Shown piece after piece: positions 1 to 5,171 of a stretch of 7,569 nt of DNA. Source of the stretch: Burkholderiaceae bacterium. GTDB lineage: Bacteria > Pseudomonadota > Gammaproteobacteria > Burkholderiales > Burkholderiaceae_C. The DNA is taken from assembly GCA_030726195.1 (NCBI GenBank), contig JANREF010000109.1:1-7569 (forward strand), in the 5' to 3' direction. The position numbers and the translations under genes were made by a program. The notes beneath the pieces are model-generated. The model was not told where the DNA came from. It searched no databases and saw only the letters and a program-made list of their open reading frames with translations. The first letter of the stretch is position 1, and each line of letters begins with the position of its first letter.

Positions 1-1258
1 TGGCCAAGCCCAACGCGCAAGGACACGCAATCACCAACACAGCAACCATGTTGATCATGGCTTGTTCAAACGGTGCACCTGCACTCAACCAATACAACAG
101 CGTCGATAAGGCGATGACTAAAACCACTGGCACAAACACAGCTGCAACCTTGTCCACCAACCGTTGCACCGGTGCTTTGCTGGCTTGTGCATCACTGACC
201 ATGGCAATGATTTGTGCCAACACGCTGTGTGTATCGACTGCTCCAACCACAATGTCCAGTGTGGCCTCGCCGTTCAAAGTGCCACCTATGACAGGGTCAC
301 CTGCTGTTTTTGAAACTGGCAGCGGCTCGCCCGTTACCATGGCCTCGTCAACGCTGGAGCGCCCAACCAATACTTCACCGTCGGCGGGTATGCGCTCACC
401 GGCCATGACTCTGATGTGATCGCCCACCATGAGTTCGCCCACTGGAATGAGCACGATGTCTTCACGCTTGATGCCGTCGGGCAACAGCTGCGCTGTTGTG
501 GGCTTGAGTTGGTGCAAAGCGCGTATGGCCGACGTGGTTTGACGCTTGCTGCGGGTTTCCAAGTATTTGCCCAGCAGCACCAGTGCAATCACAACCGCTG
601 AGCCTTCAAAGTACAAATGTGGCTGGCCACTGCCCTGGTAGCTGAGCCACAACCATGTCGACAAGCCCCAGCCCGCACTCGTACCAATGGCAACCAACAA
701 TTCCATATTGCCCGTTAAGGCCTTGAGTGCATGCCAAGCCGATTTGTAGAACGGCCAGCCCAATACGAATTGCACGGGTGTGGCCAACGCGAACTGCATC
801 CAAGGCGGTGGCATTGACAGCCATGTGGGTGTTGCCATGCCCAACACCATACCCAAGCTCCACTGCGCCATCATGGGCACCAGCAAGGGTGCACTGAGCA
901 GCAAGGCCACAAGGGTTGGTAGGAATGCTTTGTCTATTCCAAGCCAGTCTTCATTGATCTGGGTGTCTACAACCATGTTGTCTTTGGGTTCGTAACCGGC
1001 ATCGCGTATGACGCGGCGCATATCCCGCTGCCACGCAACGTTGTCCGCCACGTCTGGTGCCGCAGTGATGCGTACCATTTCGGTTGCCAAATTAACACTT
1101 GCTTGTGCAACGCTGCCTTGTTTCTTAAGCGCTTTTTCAACACGCCCCACACAAGAGGCACACGTCATGCCGCCCACACCTAAGTCCAAGGTGGCAAGCT
1201 GTCGCCCACTGCTTGCAGCGGTTTGATGATGTGTCGAAGTTGGCTTTAATGGTGACAT
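1..1258 (-). CDS. copA: Copper-exporting P1B-type ATPase, N-terminal part (C-terminus beyond window)
   Basis: This is an inner-membrane pump that would use ATP to export Cu(I) from the cytoplasm. I translated the minus strand from ATG at 1258-1256 and obtained 419 open codons running off the window edge. A heavy-metal-associated domain carries GGMTCASC at residues 29-36 (metal-binding C33 and C36). Hydrophobic segments lie near residues 111-141, 153-170, 183-206 and 219-231. The actuator-domain motif VTGEPLPV is at 308-315. A further membrane pair at about 373-390 and 402-419 ends in [10 protein letters not shown], the transmembrane CPC site (C412, C414) of Cu/Ag-type pumps. The phosphorylation loop (DKTGT) and the ATP-binding domain are outside the window, so about half the protein is missing only because of the cut. 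No good Shine-Dalgarno precedes the ATG. It is divergent from a CopZ-like chaperone gene, which supports copper rather than zinc or cadmium. Ag(I) could be an additional substrate. Confidence 0.95.
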   Translation of the reverse strand, partial: MSPLKPTSTHHQTAASSGRQLATLDLGVGGMTCASCVGRVEKALKKQGSVAQASVNLATEMVRITAAPDVADNVAWQRDMRRVIRDAGYEPKDNMVVDTQINEDWLGIDKAFLPTLVALLLSAPLLVPMMAQWSLGMVLGMATPTWLSMPPPWMQFALATPVQFVLGWPFYKSAWHALKALTGNMELLVAIGTSAGWGLSTWLWLSYQGSGQPHLYFEGSAVVIALVLLGKYLETRSKRQTTSAIRALHQLKPTTAQLLPDGIKREDIVLIPVGELMVGDHIRVMAGERIPADGEVLVGRSSVDEAMVTGEPLPVSKTAGDPVIGGTLNGEATLDIVVGAVDTHSVLAQIIAMVSDAQASKAPVQRLVDKVAAVFVPVVLVIALSTLLYWLSAGAPFEQAMINMVAVLVIACPCALGLA

Positions 1259-1279
1259 TGGGGCTTGTAGTTGTATATT
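1252..1279 (+). promoter_or_regulatory. Possible sigma-70 promoter for the CopZ-like gene
   Basis: GTGACA at 1252-1257 (5 of 6 to the -35 consensus) and TATATT at 1274-1279 (5 of 6 to the -10 consensus) are separated by 16 bp. The implied start near 1286 lies about 25 bases before the ATG at 1311. The -35 overlaps the first codons of the divergent copA gene. On the minus strand TATACA (1277-1272) could serve copA, leaving a very short leader. I could not recognise a convincing CueR/MerR dyad with a 19 bp spacer, so copper control here is not shown. Confidence 0.35.
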
Positions 1280-1310
1280 GGAAGGCGTTTCAACCAACGA
1301 TTATCGAACC

Positions 1311-1508
1311 ATGCCAACACTGCTTCTCCATATTTCAGGCATGACCTGCGGCCACTGTGAAAAAGCTGTGAAAACCGCCATCAAAAGCGTTGATGCTGCG
1401 GCACAAGTCGTCATAGATCGTGTCGCCGGCACGGCCAGCATTGAATCAGATCAAGCAAAACAAGCGTTTGTAGACGCCATTGTTGAAGAAGGCTATTCAA
1501 CAACCTAA
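1311..1508 (+). CDS. copZ: CopZ-like copper metallochaperone (HMA domain)
   Basis: This 65-residue cytoplasmic protein is a single heavy-metal-associated domain. The N-terminal strand leads into GMTCGHC at residues 10-16, where C13 and C16 would bind Cu(I). The predicted fold is beta-alpha-beta-beta-alpha-beta, and the sequence closes with EEGYST, a common end for the family. Length matches free-standing CopZ proteins of about 65-70 residues. The frame is open further upstream to a TTG at 1278, but that would put the start inside the likely -10 element, so I chose the ATG at 1311. No clear Shine-Dalgarno precedes it. The gene is divergent from copA, its expected partner: CopZ proteins hand Cu(I) to the N-terminal HMA domain or membrane entry site of CopA. 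A mercury-binding MerP-type role is less likely because there is no signal peptide and no mer gene. Confidence 0.88.
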   Translation: MPTLLLHISGMTCGHCEKAVKTAIKSVDAAAQVVIDRVAGTASIESDQAKQAFVDAIVEEGYSTT

Positions 1509-1584
1509 CTTTACACAGCTGTTACAGCAAGCATAAACACCAGCTACACAAGGCTTGCACACTTGATTCCATGGCAAGTAACAC

Positions 1585-1613
1585 AGTGACAACACGGTGT
1601 TGTGACGGTCACT
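1585..1613. repeat. Nested inverted repeat upstream of the Spy/CpxP-like gene
   Basis: The core is a perfect 7 bp dyad, ACAACAC (1589-1595) and GTGTTGT (1597-1603), around a single central base. Outside it, AGTGAC (1585-1590) pairs with GTCACT (1608-1613), though the two layers are not evenly spaced. No T-run follows, so it is not an intrinsic terminator. It lies 30-58 bases before the ATG at 1643, a suitable place for an operator of an envelope-stress or metal regulator. A second short dyad, GCTGT-T-ACAGC, lies at 1518-1528. Confidence 0.5.
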
Positions 1614-1629
1614 TGGCTTCTTTGTGAAT

Positions 1630-1634
1630 GGGAG
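1630..1634 (+). promoter_or_regulatory. Shine-Dalgarno that sets the start of the Spy-like gene
   Basis: GGGAG at 1630-1634 is followed by an 8-base spacer and ATG at 1643. It overlaps the alternative upstream ATG at 1628, which has no such site of its own. This is the main reason for starting the protein at 1643. Confidence 0.7.
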
Positions 1635-1642
1635 ATTGTTGT

Positions 1643-2137
1643 ATGGCTTCAGTAAAACATGTTTTAGGTTTGGGTGCAGTTGTTGTTGCATTGGCAGCAT
1701 CAGGCTTGGCTATTGCTAGCAACCAAGACGAGCAAAGCGGCGATCAGCGCCACAGCAAAATGCAAATGCGCATGGACAAGCGCATGGGCGAGTTAAAGGC
1801 CGAATTGGCCATTACCGCGGCACAAGAGGGTTCTTGGCGTGCTTTCCAAGACGCTATGCAGCCACCAGCCATGGACAAGGCTGCCAAGCGTGCACAACAC
1901 GAGGCCATGCAAGACATGACTACACCACAACGTATAGACGCGCGGACTGCCATGCAAGAGGCCCGTATGGCACAAATGAATACCCGCAGTGACGCAACCA
2001 AGGCGTTGTATGCCAGCCTGTCACCGGCGCAACAAAAGACGTTTGATGCAATGTCCATGAAAATGGACAAAGGCATGCGCAGTGGTAAACATGGTGACAA
2101 GCATGGTGCGATGGCGGATGATGATCACGGCAAATAA
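1643..2137 (+). CDS. Periplasmic Spy/CpxP-like (LTxxQ-type) Met/His-rich protein
   Basis: This is a 164-residue exported protein. Residues 1-26 form a signal peptide: lysine at position 5, a hydrophobic core GLGAVVVALAASGLA, and likely cleavage after AIA or IAS. The mature part is almost entirely helical and charged. It has two motifs resembling the LTxxQ repeat of the Spy/CpxP family: ITAAQ near residues 57-61 and LSPAQ near 126-130. Spy and CpxP are periplasmic chaperones or stress sensors that dimerise as a helical cradle. There are 16 methionines besides the start, clustered at 40-48 and 137-145, and the tail (146-164) is rich in His, Asp and Gly. This composition suits Cu(I)/Cu(II) binding, and copper is a known inducer of Spy/CpxP genes in enterics. 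The neighbouring copA and copZ support a copper-stress role. Family assignment rests on weak motifs plus overall composition. A different metal-binding periplasmic family remains possible. Confidence 0.72.
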   Translation: MASVKHVLGLGAVVVALAASGLAIASNQDEQSGDQRHSKMQMRMDKRMGELKAELAITAAQEGSWRAFQDAMQPPAMDKAAKRAQHEAMQDMTTPQRIDARTAMQEARMAQMNTRSDATKALYASLSPAQQKTFDAMSMKMDKGMRSGKHGDKHGAMADDDHGK

Positions 2138-2174
2138 GCAAGCGTGAACGGTTTGGTGGCCGTTGATTGAAGCG

Positions 2175-2203
2175 ATTGGGCACTGCGGTGCCCAATTTTT
2201 TTT
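2175..2203 (+). terminator. Strong intrinsic terminator after the Spy-like gene
   Basis: A perfect 9 bp stem, ATTGGGCAC (2175-2183) with GTGCCCAAT (2188-2196), encloses a TGCG tetraloop. Eight T residues follow at 2196-2203. It ends rightward transcription 38 bases after the stop codon and so shields the DnaA-box region from read-through. The last T is also the first base of a DnaA box. Confidence 0.92.
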
Positions 2204-2211
2204 GTGGATAA
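2203..2211 (-). promoter_or_regulatory. Perfect DnaA box (minus orientation)
   Basis: TGTGGATAA on the plus strand is TTATCCACA on the minus strand, the high-affinity DnaA consensus. It begins on the last T of the upstream terminator. With the box at 2243-2251 it makes a divergent pair 40 bp apart centre to centre. Confidence 0.85.
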
Positions 2212-2242
2212 GCATGTGCATGAATAGCTAACAACTCCGTAG

Positions 2243-2251
2243 TTATCCACA
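2243..2251 (+). promoter_or_regulatory. Perfect DnaA box (plus orientation)
   Basis: TTATCCACA, an exact consensus DnaA box, points toward the AT-rich and trio region at 2384-2426. Confidence 0.85.
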
Positions 2252-2360
2252 CCTAACGGCCTCATGTCAAAGTTGTTGGTATATGGTGCCAGGCAGTCCA
2301 TGTGCGTGTCCTCATGGTTATGCTTTTAAAAGCGCTTTGAATTGAATCGTTTTTTTGGGC

Positions 2361-2369
2361 TTATCAACA
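2361..2369 (+). promoter_or_regulatory. Near-consensus DnaA box next to the trio tract
   Basis: TTATCAACA differs from the consensus TTATCCACA at one position. It has the same orientation as the box at 2243 and ends 14 bases before the CTA repeats. This is where an anchoring box for DnaA filament growth into the trios is expected, so position supports it more than the sequence does. Confidence 0.55.
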
Positions 2370-2383
2370 CAAATTTGACTGCT

Positions 2384-2398
2384 CTACTACTACTACTA
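2384..2398 (+). repeat. (CTA)5 tract, DnaA-trio element
   Basis: Five tandem CTA triplets (TAG on the other strand) are followed directly by TTTTTATTT. DnaA-trio elements of bacterial origins are runs of 3'-GAT-5' type triplets beside a DnaA box and before the melting region. Read from the boxes outward, the top strand appears as CTACTA and so on, exactly as here. Confidence 0.75.
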
Positions 2399-2410
2399 TT
2401 TTTATTTAAA

Positions 2411-2426
2411 ACATTAAGACATTAAG
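2411..2426 (+). repeat. Tandem 8-mer in the putative unwinding region
   Basis: ACATTAAG occurs twice head to tail (2411-2418 and 2419-2426), then AC. It is at the end of the AT-rich segment just after the trio tract. Confidence 0.7.
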
Positions 2427-2563
2427 ACAGGACAACTTTCAACGCACACCTTGTTGAGCTGAGCATGCATTTCAAAAGACAACATAGAAACACGCATCGA
2501 GACTGCTAAGATGGCCCATTCCAGCATGTACAGGCAGCTATTGCCCGCTTTTTAGTCCTCACA

Positions 2564-3358
2564 GTGACCGCATCCTCCACTCAACCCGCTTGCTTTGACA
2601 TCAAAAGCGCCCACCTCGGTCTGGTGGCTTTGGTGTTCAAAACCTTGAACACACAAGCCATTGCGGCTGAGCTGCATCAACGGTTTTCTGATTTTCCAGA
2701 TTTCTTTGATCAAGATGCTGTCGCCATTGATTTATCCGCAGCAATCGACGACGACACCGCCTGTGCAGATATCGATTGGCAGGCTTGGCTGGCCATGCTT
2801 GGTGCCTACAACATGTTGCCTTTGGCGGTCAGAGGTGTTCCTGAGGCTTGGAAAGAGCAGCTTGTGCATCACAACTTGGCGTGGATGGCGCCGGTGGTGG
2901 TGCAAGCAAGCATGGGCGACGCAATAGAAACGTCTAAAGCCACCACCCAAGCAGTGACACAGCCAGCACCAGCACAAGCCACATCAACGGTTGCTGCGTC
3001 AACACAGGCGCAGGCGGCGCTGATAGTCGACAAGCCATTGCGCTCGGGTCAGCGGGTGTATGCCAAGGGCAGGGACTTGGTCGTCATGGCCATGGTCAAC
3101 CCTGGTGCAGAAGTGATTGCCGATGGTCACATACACGTCTATGCCCCGTTGCGCGGGCGAGCGATTGCAGGTGCACGAGGTGATACCAATGCACGGATTT
3201 TCGCGCTCAGCTTTGAACCCGAATTGGTCTCGATTGCTGGTGTGTATCAAAGCATAGATGGTGATTTACCAGCTGGGGTGAAAGGCCATACCGCGCAAGT
3301 GCTGTTGAAGGTAGACAACGGCGAAGAACGTTTGATTTATCAAGCGATTGCCCGTTGA
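2564..3358 (+). CDS. minC: Septum site-determining protein MinC
   Basis: MinC is the FtsZ-polymer antagonist that MinD recruits to the membrane to block division near the poles. The protein has 264 residues, against about 231 in E. coli. The N-terminal FtsZ-inhibiting domain spans roughly 8-112. A low-complexity Ala/Gln/Thr/Pro linker follows at about 113-151. The C-terminal beta-helix dimer and MinD-binding domain begins with DKPLRSGQ (156-163). It contains GAEVIADGHIHVYAPLRGRAIAGARGD at about 181-207, with Ala where most homologues have Gly after HVY. The start is GTG at 2564. The frame is open back to a TAA at 2507-2509, but I saw no ATG or GTG in between, and no Shine-Dalgarno is evident. 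It is the first gene of minCDE, with 147 bp before minD. It starts 137 bp to the right of the last origin repeat, so its promoter must lie in or beside the origin-like region. Confidence 0.95.
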   Translation: MTASSTQPACFDIKSAHLGLVALVFKTLNTQAIAAELHQRFSDFPDFFDQDAVAIDLSAAIDDDTACADIDWQAWLAMLGAYNMLPLAVRGVPEAWKEQLVHHNLAWMAPVVVQASMGDAIETSKATTQAVTQPAPAQATSTVAASTQAQAALIVDKPLRSGQRVYAKGRDLVVMAMVNPGAEVIADGHIHVYAPLRGRAIAGARGDTNARIFALSFEPELVSIAGVYQSIDGDLPAGVKGHTAQVLLKVDNGEERLIYQAIAR

Positions 3359-3434
3359 TCGCAGCGTTTTAGCATCAATTTGGCATTCAAAGGCCGTTAA
3401 ACTCTAGGGTGTTGCGGCGGCTGGCAGTTTTGTG

Positions 3435-3488
3435 ATGATGCAGCTGTTTGTATTGGTGTTGTTCACCCCGTTTTTCTGGCTCTTTTAG
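3435..3488 (+). CDS. Possible 17-residue hydrophobic micro-ORF before minD
   Basis: Between minC and minD an ATG-ATG start at 3435 opens a short frame, MMQLFVLVLFTPFFWLF, ending at TAG 3486-3488, 17 bases before the minD ATG. Every residue but Gln, Thr and Pro is hydrophobic, so if translated it would be a minimal membrane peptide or leader. The sequence upstream (GGCTGGCAG) is at best a weak ribosome-binding site. I do not recognise it, and a chance frame in T-rich DNA is the default explanation. Confidence 0.2.
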   Translation: MMQLFVLVLFTPFFWLF

Positions 3489-3505
3489 TTCCCTTAGGTA
3501 TAAAC

Positions 3506-4321
3506 ATGACAAAAGTTGTTGTCGTCACGTCTGGCAAAGGCGGCGTAGGTAAAACAACCACCAGCGCCAGCTTTTCCAGTGGTTTGGCGTTGCGTGGTTT
3601 GAAAACCGTTGTGATTGATTTTGATGTGGGTTTGCGCAATCTAGACCTCATCATGGGTTGTGAACGTCGCGTGGTGTACGACTTCATCAACGTGATTCAA
3701 GGTGAGGCGACGCTGAACCAGGCGTTGATCAAGGACAAGCAAGTTGAAAACTTGTTTGTGTTGGCCGCCTCACAAACCCGCGATAAAGAAGCGTTGACTG
3801 CCGAAGGTGTTGAGAAGGTACTCAACGATCTCAAGGGCATGGGTTTTGATTACATCGTGTGTGACTCACCCGCAGGTATCGAAACAGGTGCTTTGCTGGC
3901 CATGCACTTTGCCGATGAGGCTTTGGTCGTGACCAACCCGGAAGTCTCGTCTGTGCGCGATTCAGACCGTATCTTGGGCATGTTGAGTTCCAAGACCAAA
4001 CGCGCCATCGATGGCGGTGAGCCTATCAAGGAGCATTTGCTCATCACCCGTTACAACCCCACCAGGGTTGAGGGTGGTCAAATGCTGTCACTGGATGACA
4101 TTCAAGATATCTTGCGTATCAACCTCATTGGTGTGATTCCTGAATCAGAAACCGTATTGCAAGCGTCAAACCAAGGTCTGCCCGCGGTGCACATGAAGGG
4201 CTCGGATGTTGCCGAGGCATACAAAGACGTGATCGATAGATTTTTGGGTGAAGAGCGTCCGCTGCGATTTGTGGATGCACCAAAGTCTAGTTTGATGAAG
4301 CGTTTGTTTGGTCGGGGGTAA
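3506..4321 (+). CDS. minD: Septum site-determining ATPase MinD
   Basis: MinD is a ParA/MinD-class ATPase that dimerises with ATP, binds the inner membrane, recruits MinC, and is released by MinE to give pole-to-pole oscillation. The 271-residue length matches the family. The deviant Walker A motif SGKGGVGKTT is at 9-18 with signature lysine K11 and K16. Switch I is VIDFDVGLRNLD at 36-47 (D38, D40). Walker B is IVCDSPAGIE at 117-126 (D120). The C-terminal membrane-targeting helix KSSLMKRLFGRG occupies about 260-271 and alternates basic and hydrophobic residues as expected. A modest AGG (3496-3498) precedes the ATG by 7 bases. minE follows after 6 bases, suggesting translational coupling. The sequence is intact, with all catalytic residues present. 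Confidence 0.98.
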   Translation: MTKVVVVTSGKGGVGKTTTSASFSSGLALRGLKTVVIDFDVGLRNLDLIMGCERRVVYDFINVIQGEATLNQALIKDKQVENLFVLAASQTRDKEALTAEGVEKVLNDLKGMGFDYIVCDSPAGIETGALLAMHFADEALVVTNPEVSSVRDSDRILGMLSSKTKRAIDGGEPIKEHLLITRYNPTRVEGGQMLSLDDIQDILRINLIGVIPESETVLQASNQGLPAVHMKGSDVAEAYKDVIDRFLGEERPLRFVDAPKSSLMKRLFGRG

Positions 4322-4327
4322 GCAGGC

Positions 4328-4585
4328 ATGTCTTTTTTGTCTTTCTTCATCGGTGAGAAGAAAAAAACAGCCAGCGTTGCCAAGGAACGTTTGCAAATCA
4401 TTTTGGCGCACGAGCGTGGTGGACGAGAGTCTGTTCCTGACTTTTTGCCCGCGTTGCAGCGTGATTTGATTGCTGTTATTTCCAAATACATCAACATCGA
4501 CGCCAATGACATCAAGGTCAATTTGGAACGCGATGCCAGCATGGAAGTGTTGGAAGTAAAAATTGAACTACCGGATCACCGTTGA
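4328..4585 (+). CDS. minE: Cell division topological specificity factor MinE
   Basis: MinE stimulates the MinD ATPase and displaces MinC, so the inhibitor is cleared from midcell. The protein has 85 residues, close to the 88 of E. coli. Residues 1-10 ([10 protein letters not shown]) form the amphipathic membrane-binding segment, followed by KKK. The MinD-contacting strand/helix [12 protein letters not shown] is at 19-30. The C-terminal dimerisation domain follows, with [21 protein letters not shown] (about 44-64) and the final strand LEVKIELP. It starts 6 bases after the minD stop, with CAGG (4323-4326) very close to the ATG and a GGGGG run (4314-4318) over the minD stop that may act as the ribosome-binding site. 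It is the last gene of minCDE; a terminator lies about 110 bases downstream. Confidence 0.97.
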   Translation: MSFLSFFIGEKKKTASVAKERLQIILAHERGGRESVPDFLPALQRDLIAVISKYINIDANDIKVNLERDASMEVLEVKIELPDHR

Positions 4586-4655
4586 TTAATGGTGATGCCA
4601 ACAGTCATTTAAAGTTTCTAAAAGTTTTTATAATCTTCTAATTAACTTTAAATTA

Positions 4656-4682
4656 CATCAAAGCCGTCAAAACCATCAAAGC
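4656..4682 (+). repeat. Three tandem 9-bp repeats beside an AT-rich stretch
   Basis: CATCAAAGC (4656-4664), CGTCAAAAC (4665-4673) and CATCAAAGC (4674-4682) are head to tail. The outer copies are identical, and the middle one matches 7 of 9 positions. A weaker fourth unit, TACCAAATT, follows. Just upstream, 4606-4656 is very AT-rich and includes a TATAAT at 4629-4634 without a convincing -35. The function is unknown. The arrangement resembles short iterons but could be decayed simple sequence. Confidence 0.5.
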
Positions 4683-4695
4683 TACCAAATTTAGT

Positions 4696-4750
4696 AAACC
4701 ACCTCTTTGTTGAGTAGCCCAGCTGCTGCCAACAGGGCGGTGGTTTTTTT
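4696..4750 (+). terminator. Intrinsic terminator of the min operon
   Basis: AAACCACC (4696-4703) pairs perfectly with GGTGGTTT (4739-4746), and a T-run occupies 4744-4750. The 35-base interval can add GCCC (4717-4720) with GGGC (4735-4738), extending the stem across a bulge. It lies in the gap between the convergent genes minE and the YkgJ-like gene, whose TAA (4751-4749) falls on the T-run. The stem could fold from the other direction too, but the T-tract there is poor. Confidence 0.75.
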
Positions 4751-5009
4751 ATGGTGTGGTTGCCAGTTCTAGTCGCTGCAAGTACAGCATGGCTTGTGTG
4801 GTGGTAGTGCCGCACATGTCTTCACTGGCCATCAAGGACGCACACACGGCAGGCCGGCTTGGGTTGCCAAATAGTTTGCACAGGTTGTGGTCGTCCAACT
4901 GCACACAGCGCGTGTTGGCAGGTTTGTTACCAGGTGCAGGCATACCGGGTATGGGGCCTGTGATACTGGGTGCAATGCAGCACGCAGCGCAGCCTTTACG
5001 GCACAGCAT
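4749..5009 (-). CDS. YkgJ-like cysteine-cluster protein
   Basis: This is an 86-residue protein with eight cysteines in the pattern of the YkgJ family (zinc- or iron-binding cysteine-cluster proteins of unknown function). It opens [11 protein letters not shown] (C3, C7, C10, C11). [13 protein letters not shown] follows, then Cys at 35, 44, 56 and 66, with [16 protein letters not shown] near residues 52-67. No signal peptide or membrane segment is visible, so it is probably cytoplasmic. I chose the ATG at 5009 because it puts the first Cys motif at the N-terminus, as I recall for short family members. An upstream ATG at 5081 would add 24 hydrophilic residues ([10 protein letters not shown] and so on). 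Neither start has a clear Shine-Dalgarno. It converges on minE and is divergent from mnmG. An anticodon-side reading of this locus in the mnmG frame is open but not protein-like. Confidence 0.78.
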   Translation of the reverse strand: MLCRKGCAACCIAPSITGPIPGMPAPGNKPANTRCVQLDDHNLCKLFGNPSRPAVCASLMASEDMCGTTTTQAMLYLQRLELATTP

Positions 5010-5171
5010 GGTTGTCGCGCGGTTCTGGTTGCCATTCAACTGGTGGTCTTGCTTTTGTTGCTGGTGTGGGGTGGCTGCCATGCTGTGGGCAACTATACCG
5101 TGTGTCGTACCCAAAACCCTGCACCGCCTAAAATAGCGGCTTGTCTCGAATCTAATAGATGTGGTGTATGT

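Larger units (their letters stand above)
2203..2426. other. oriC: Probable chromosomal replication origin (oriC)
   Basis: No gene is visible in 2138-2563, yet the sequence has an ordered origin-like structure. There are two exact 9 bp DnaA boxes in opposite orientation (2203-2211 minus, 2243-2251 plus). A box with one mismatch, TTATCAACA, is at 2361-2369. A (CTA)5 tract at 2384-2398 matches the DnaA-trio element. Next comes an AT-rich run (2397-2411) and two tandem copies of ACATTAAG (2411-2426). The order box, short spacer, trio, AT-rich run is the basal unwinding layout described for bacterial origins, with DnaA spreading rightward from the boxes. Context agrees: mnmG-rsmG and two parS sites lie within 5 kb. 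No dnaA or rpmH is visible, which is unusual for this order. I infer an active oriC, but a relic or a DnaA-titrating region cannot be excluded from sequence alone. Confidence 0.78.

Noticed and set aside
48..419. Plus-strand open frame of 123 codons
   Set aside because: It is the shadow of copA, whose minus-strand translation contains all expected P-type ATPase motifs.
1259..1310. CueR/MerR-type copper operator between copA and copZ
   Set aside because: TTGGAAGG (1278-1285) resembles one half-site, but no matching second half-site or 19 bp promoter spacer could be found.
1518..1558. Short inverted repeats (GCTGT/ACAGC and GCAAGC/GCTTGC) as a copZ terminator
   Set aside because: The stems are only 5-6 bp, one with a 20-base loop, and there is no T-run.
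1744..2252. Minus-strand open frames opposite the Spy-like gene
   Set aside because: They are shadows of the plus-strand gene. The plus frame has a signal peptide, a Shine-Dalgarno site and a terminator.
4102..4542. Minus-strand open frame of 146 codons
   Set aside because: It lies opposite minD and minE, which are unmistakable on the plus strand.
4629..4634. Perfect TATAAT as a stand-alone promoter
   Set aside because: No -35 match at 16-18 bp, and the surrounding block is so AT-rich that a chance match is likely. It is kept only as a possibility within the repeat finding.
4887..5171. Upstream extension of the mnmG frame (95 more residues, including a Leu/Val-rich stretch)
   Set aside because: It is antisense to the YkgJ-like cysteine-cluster gene, does not resemble MnmG, and the family N-terminus (FDVIVVGGG) begins just after the ATG at 5172.
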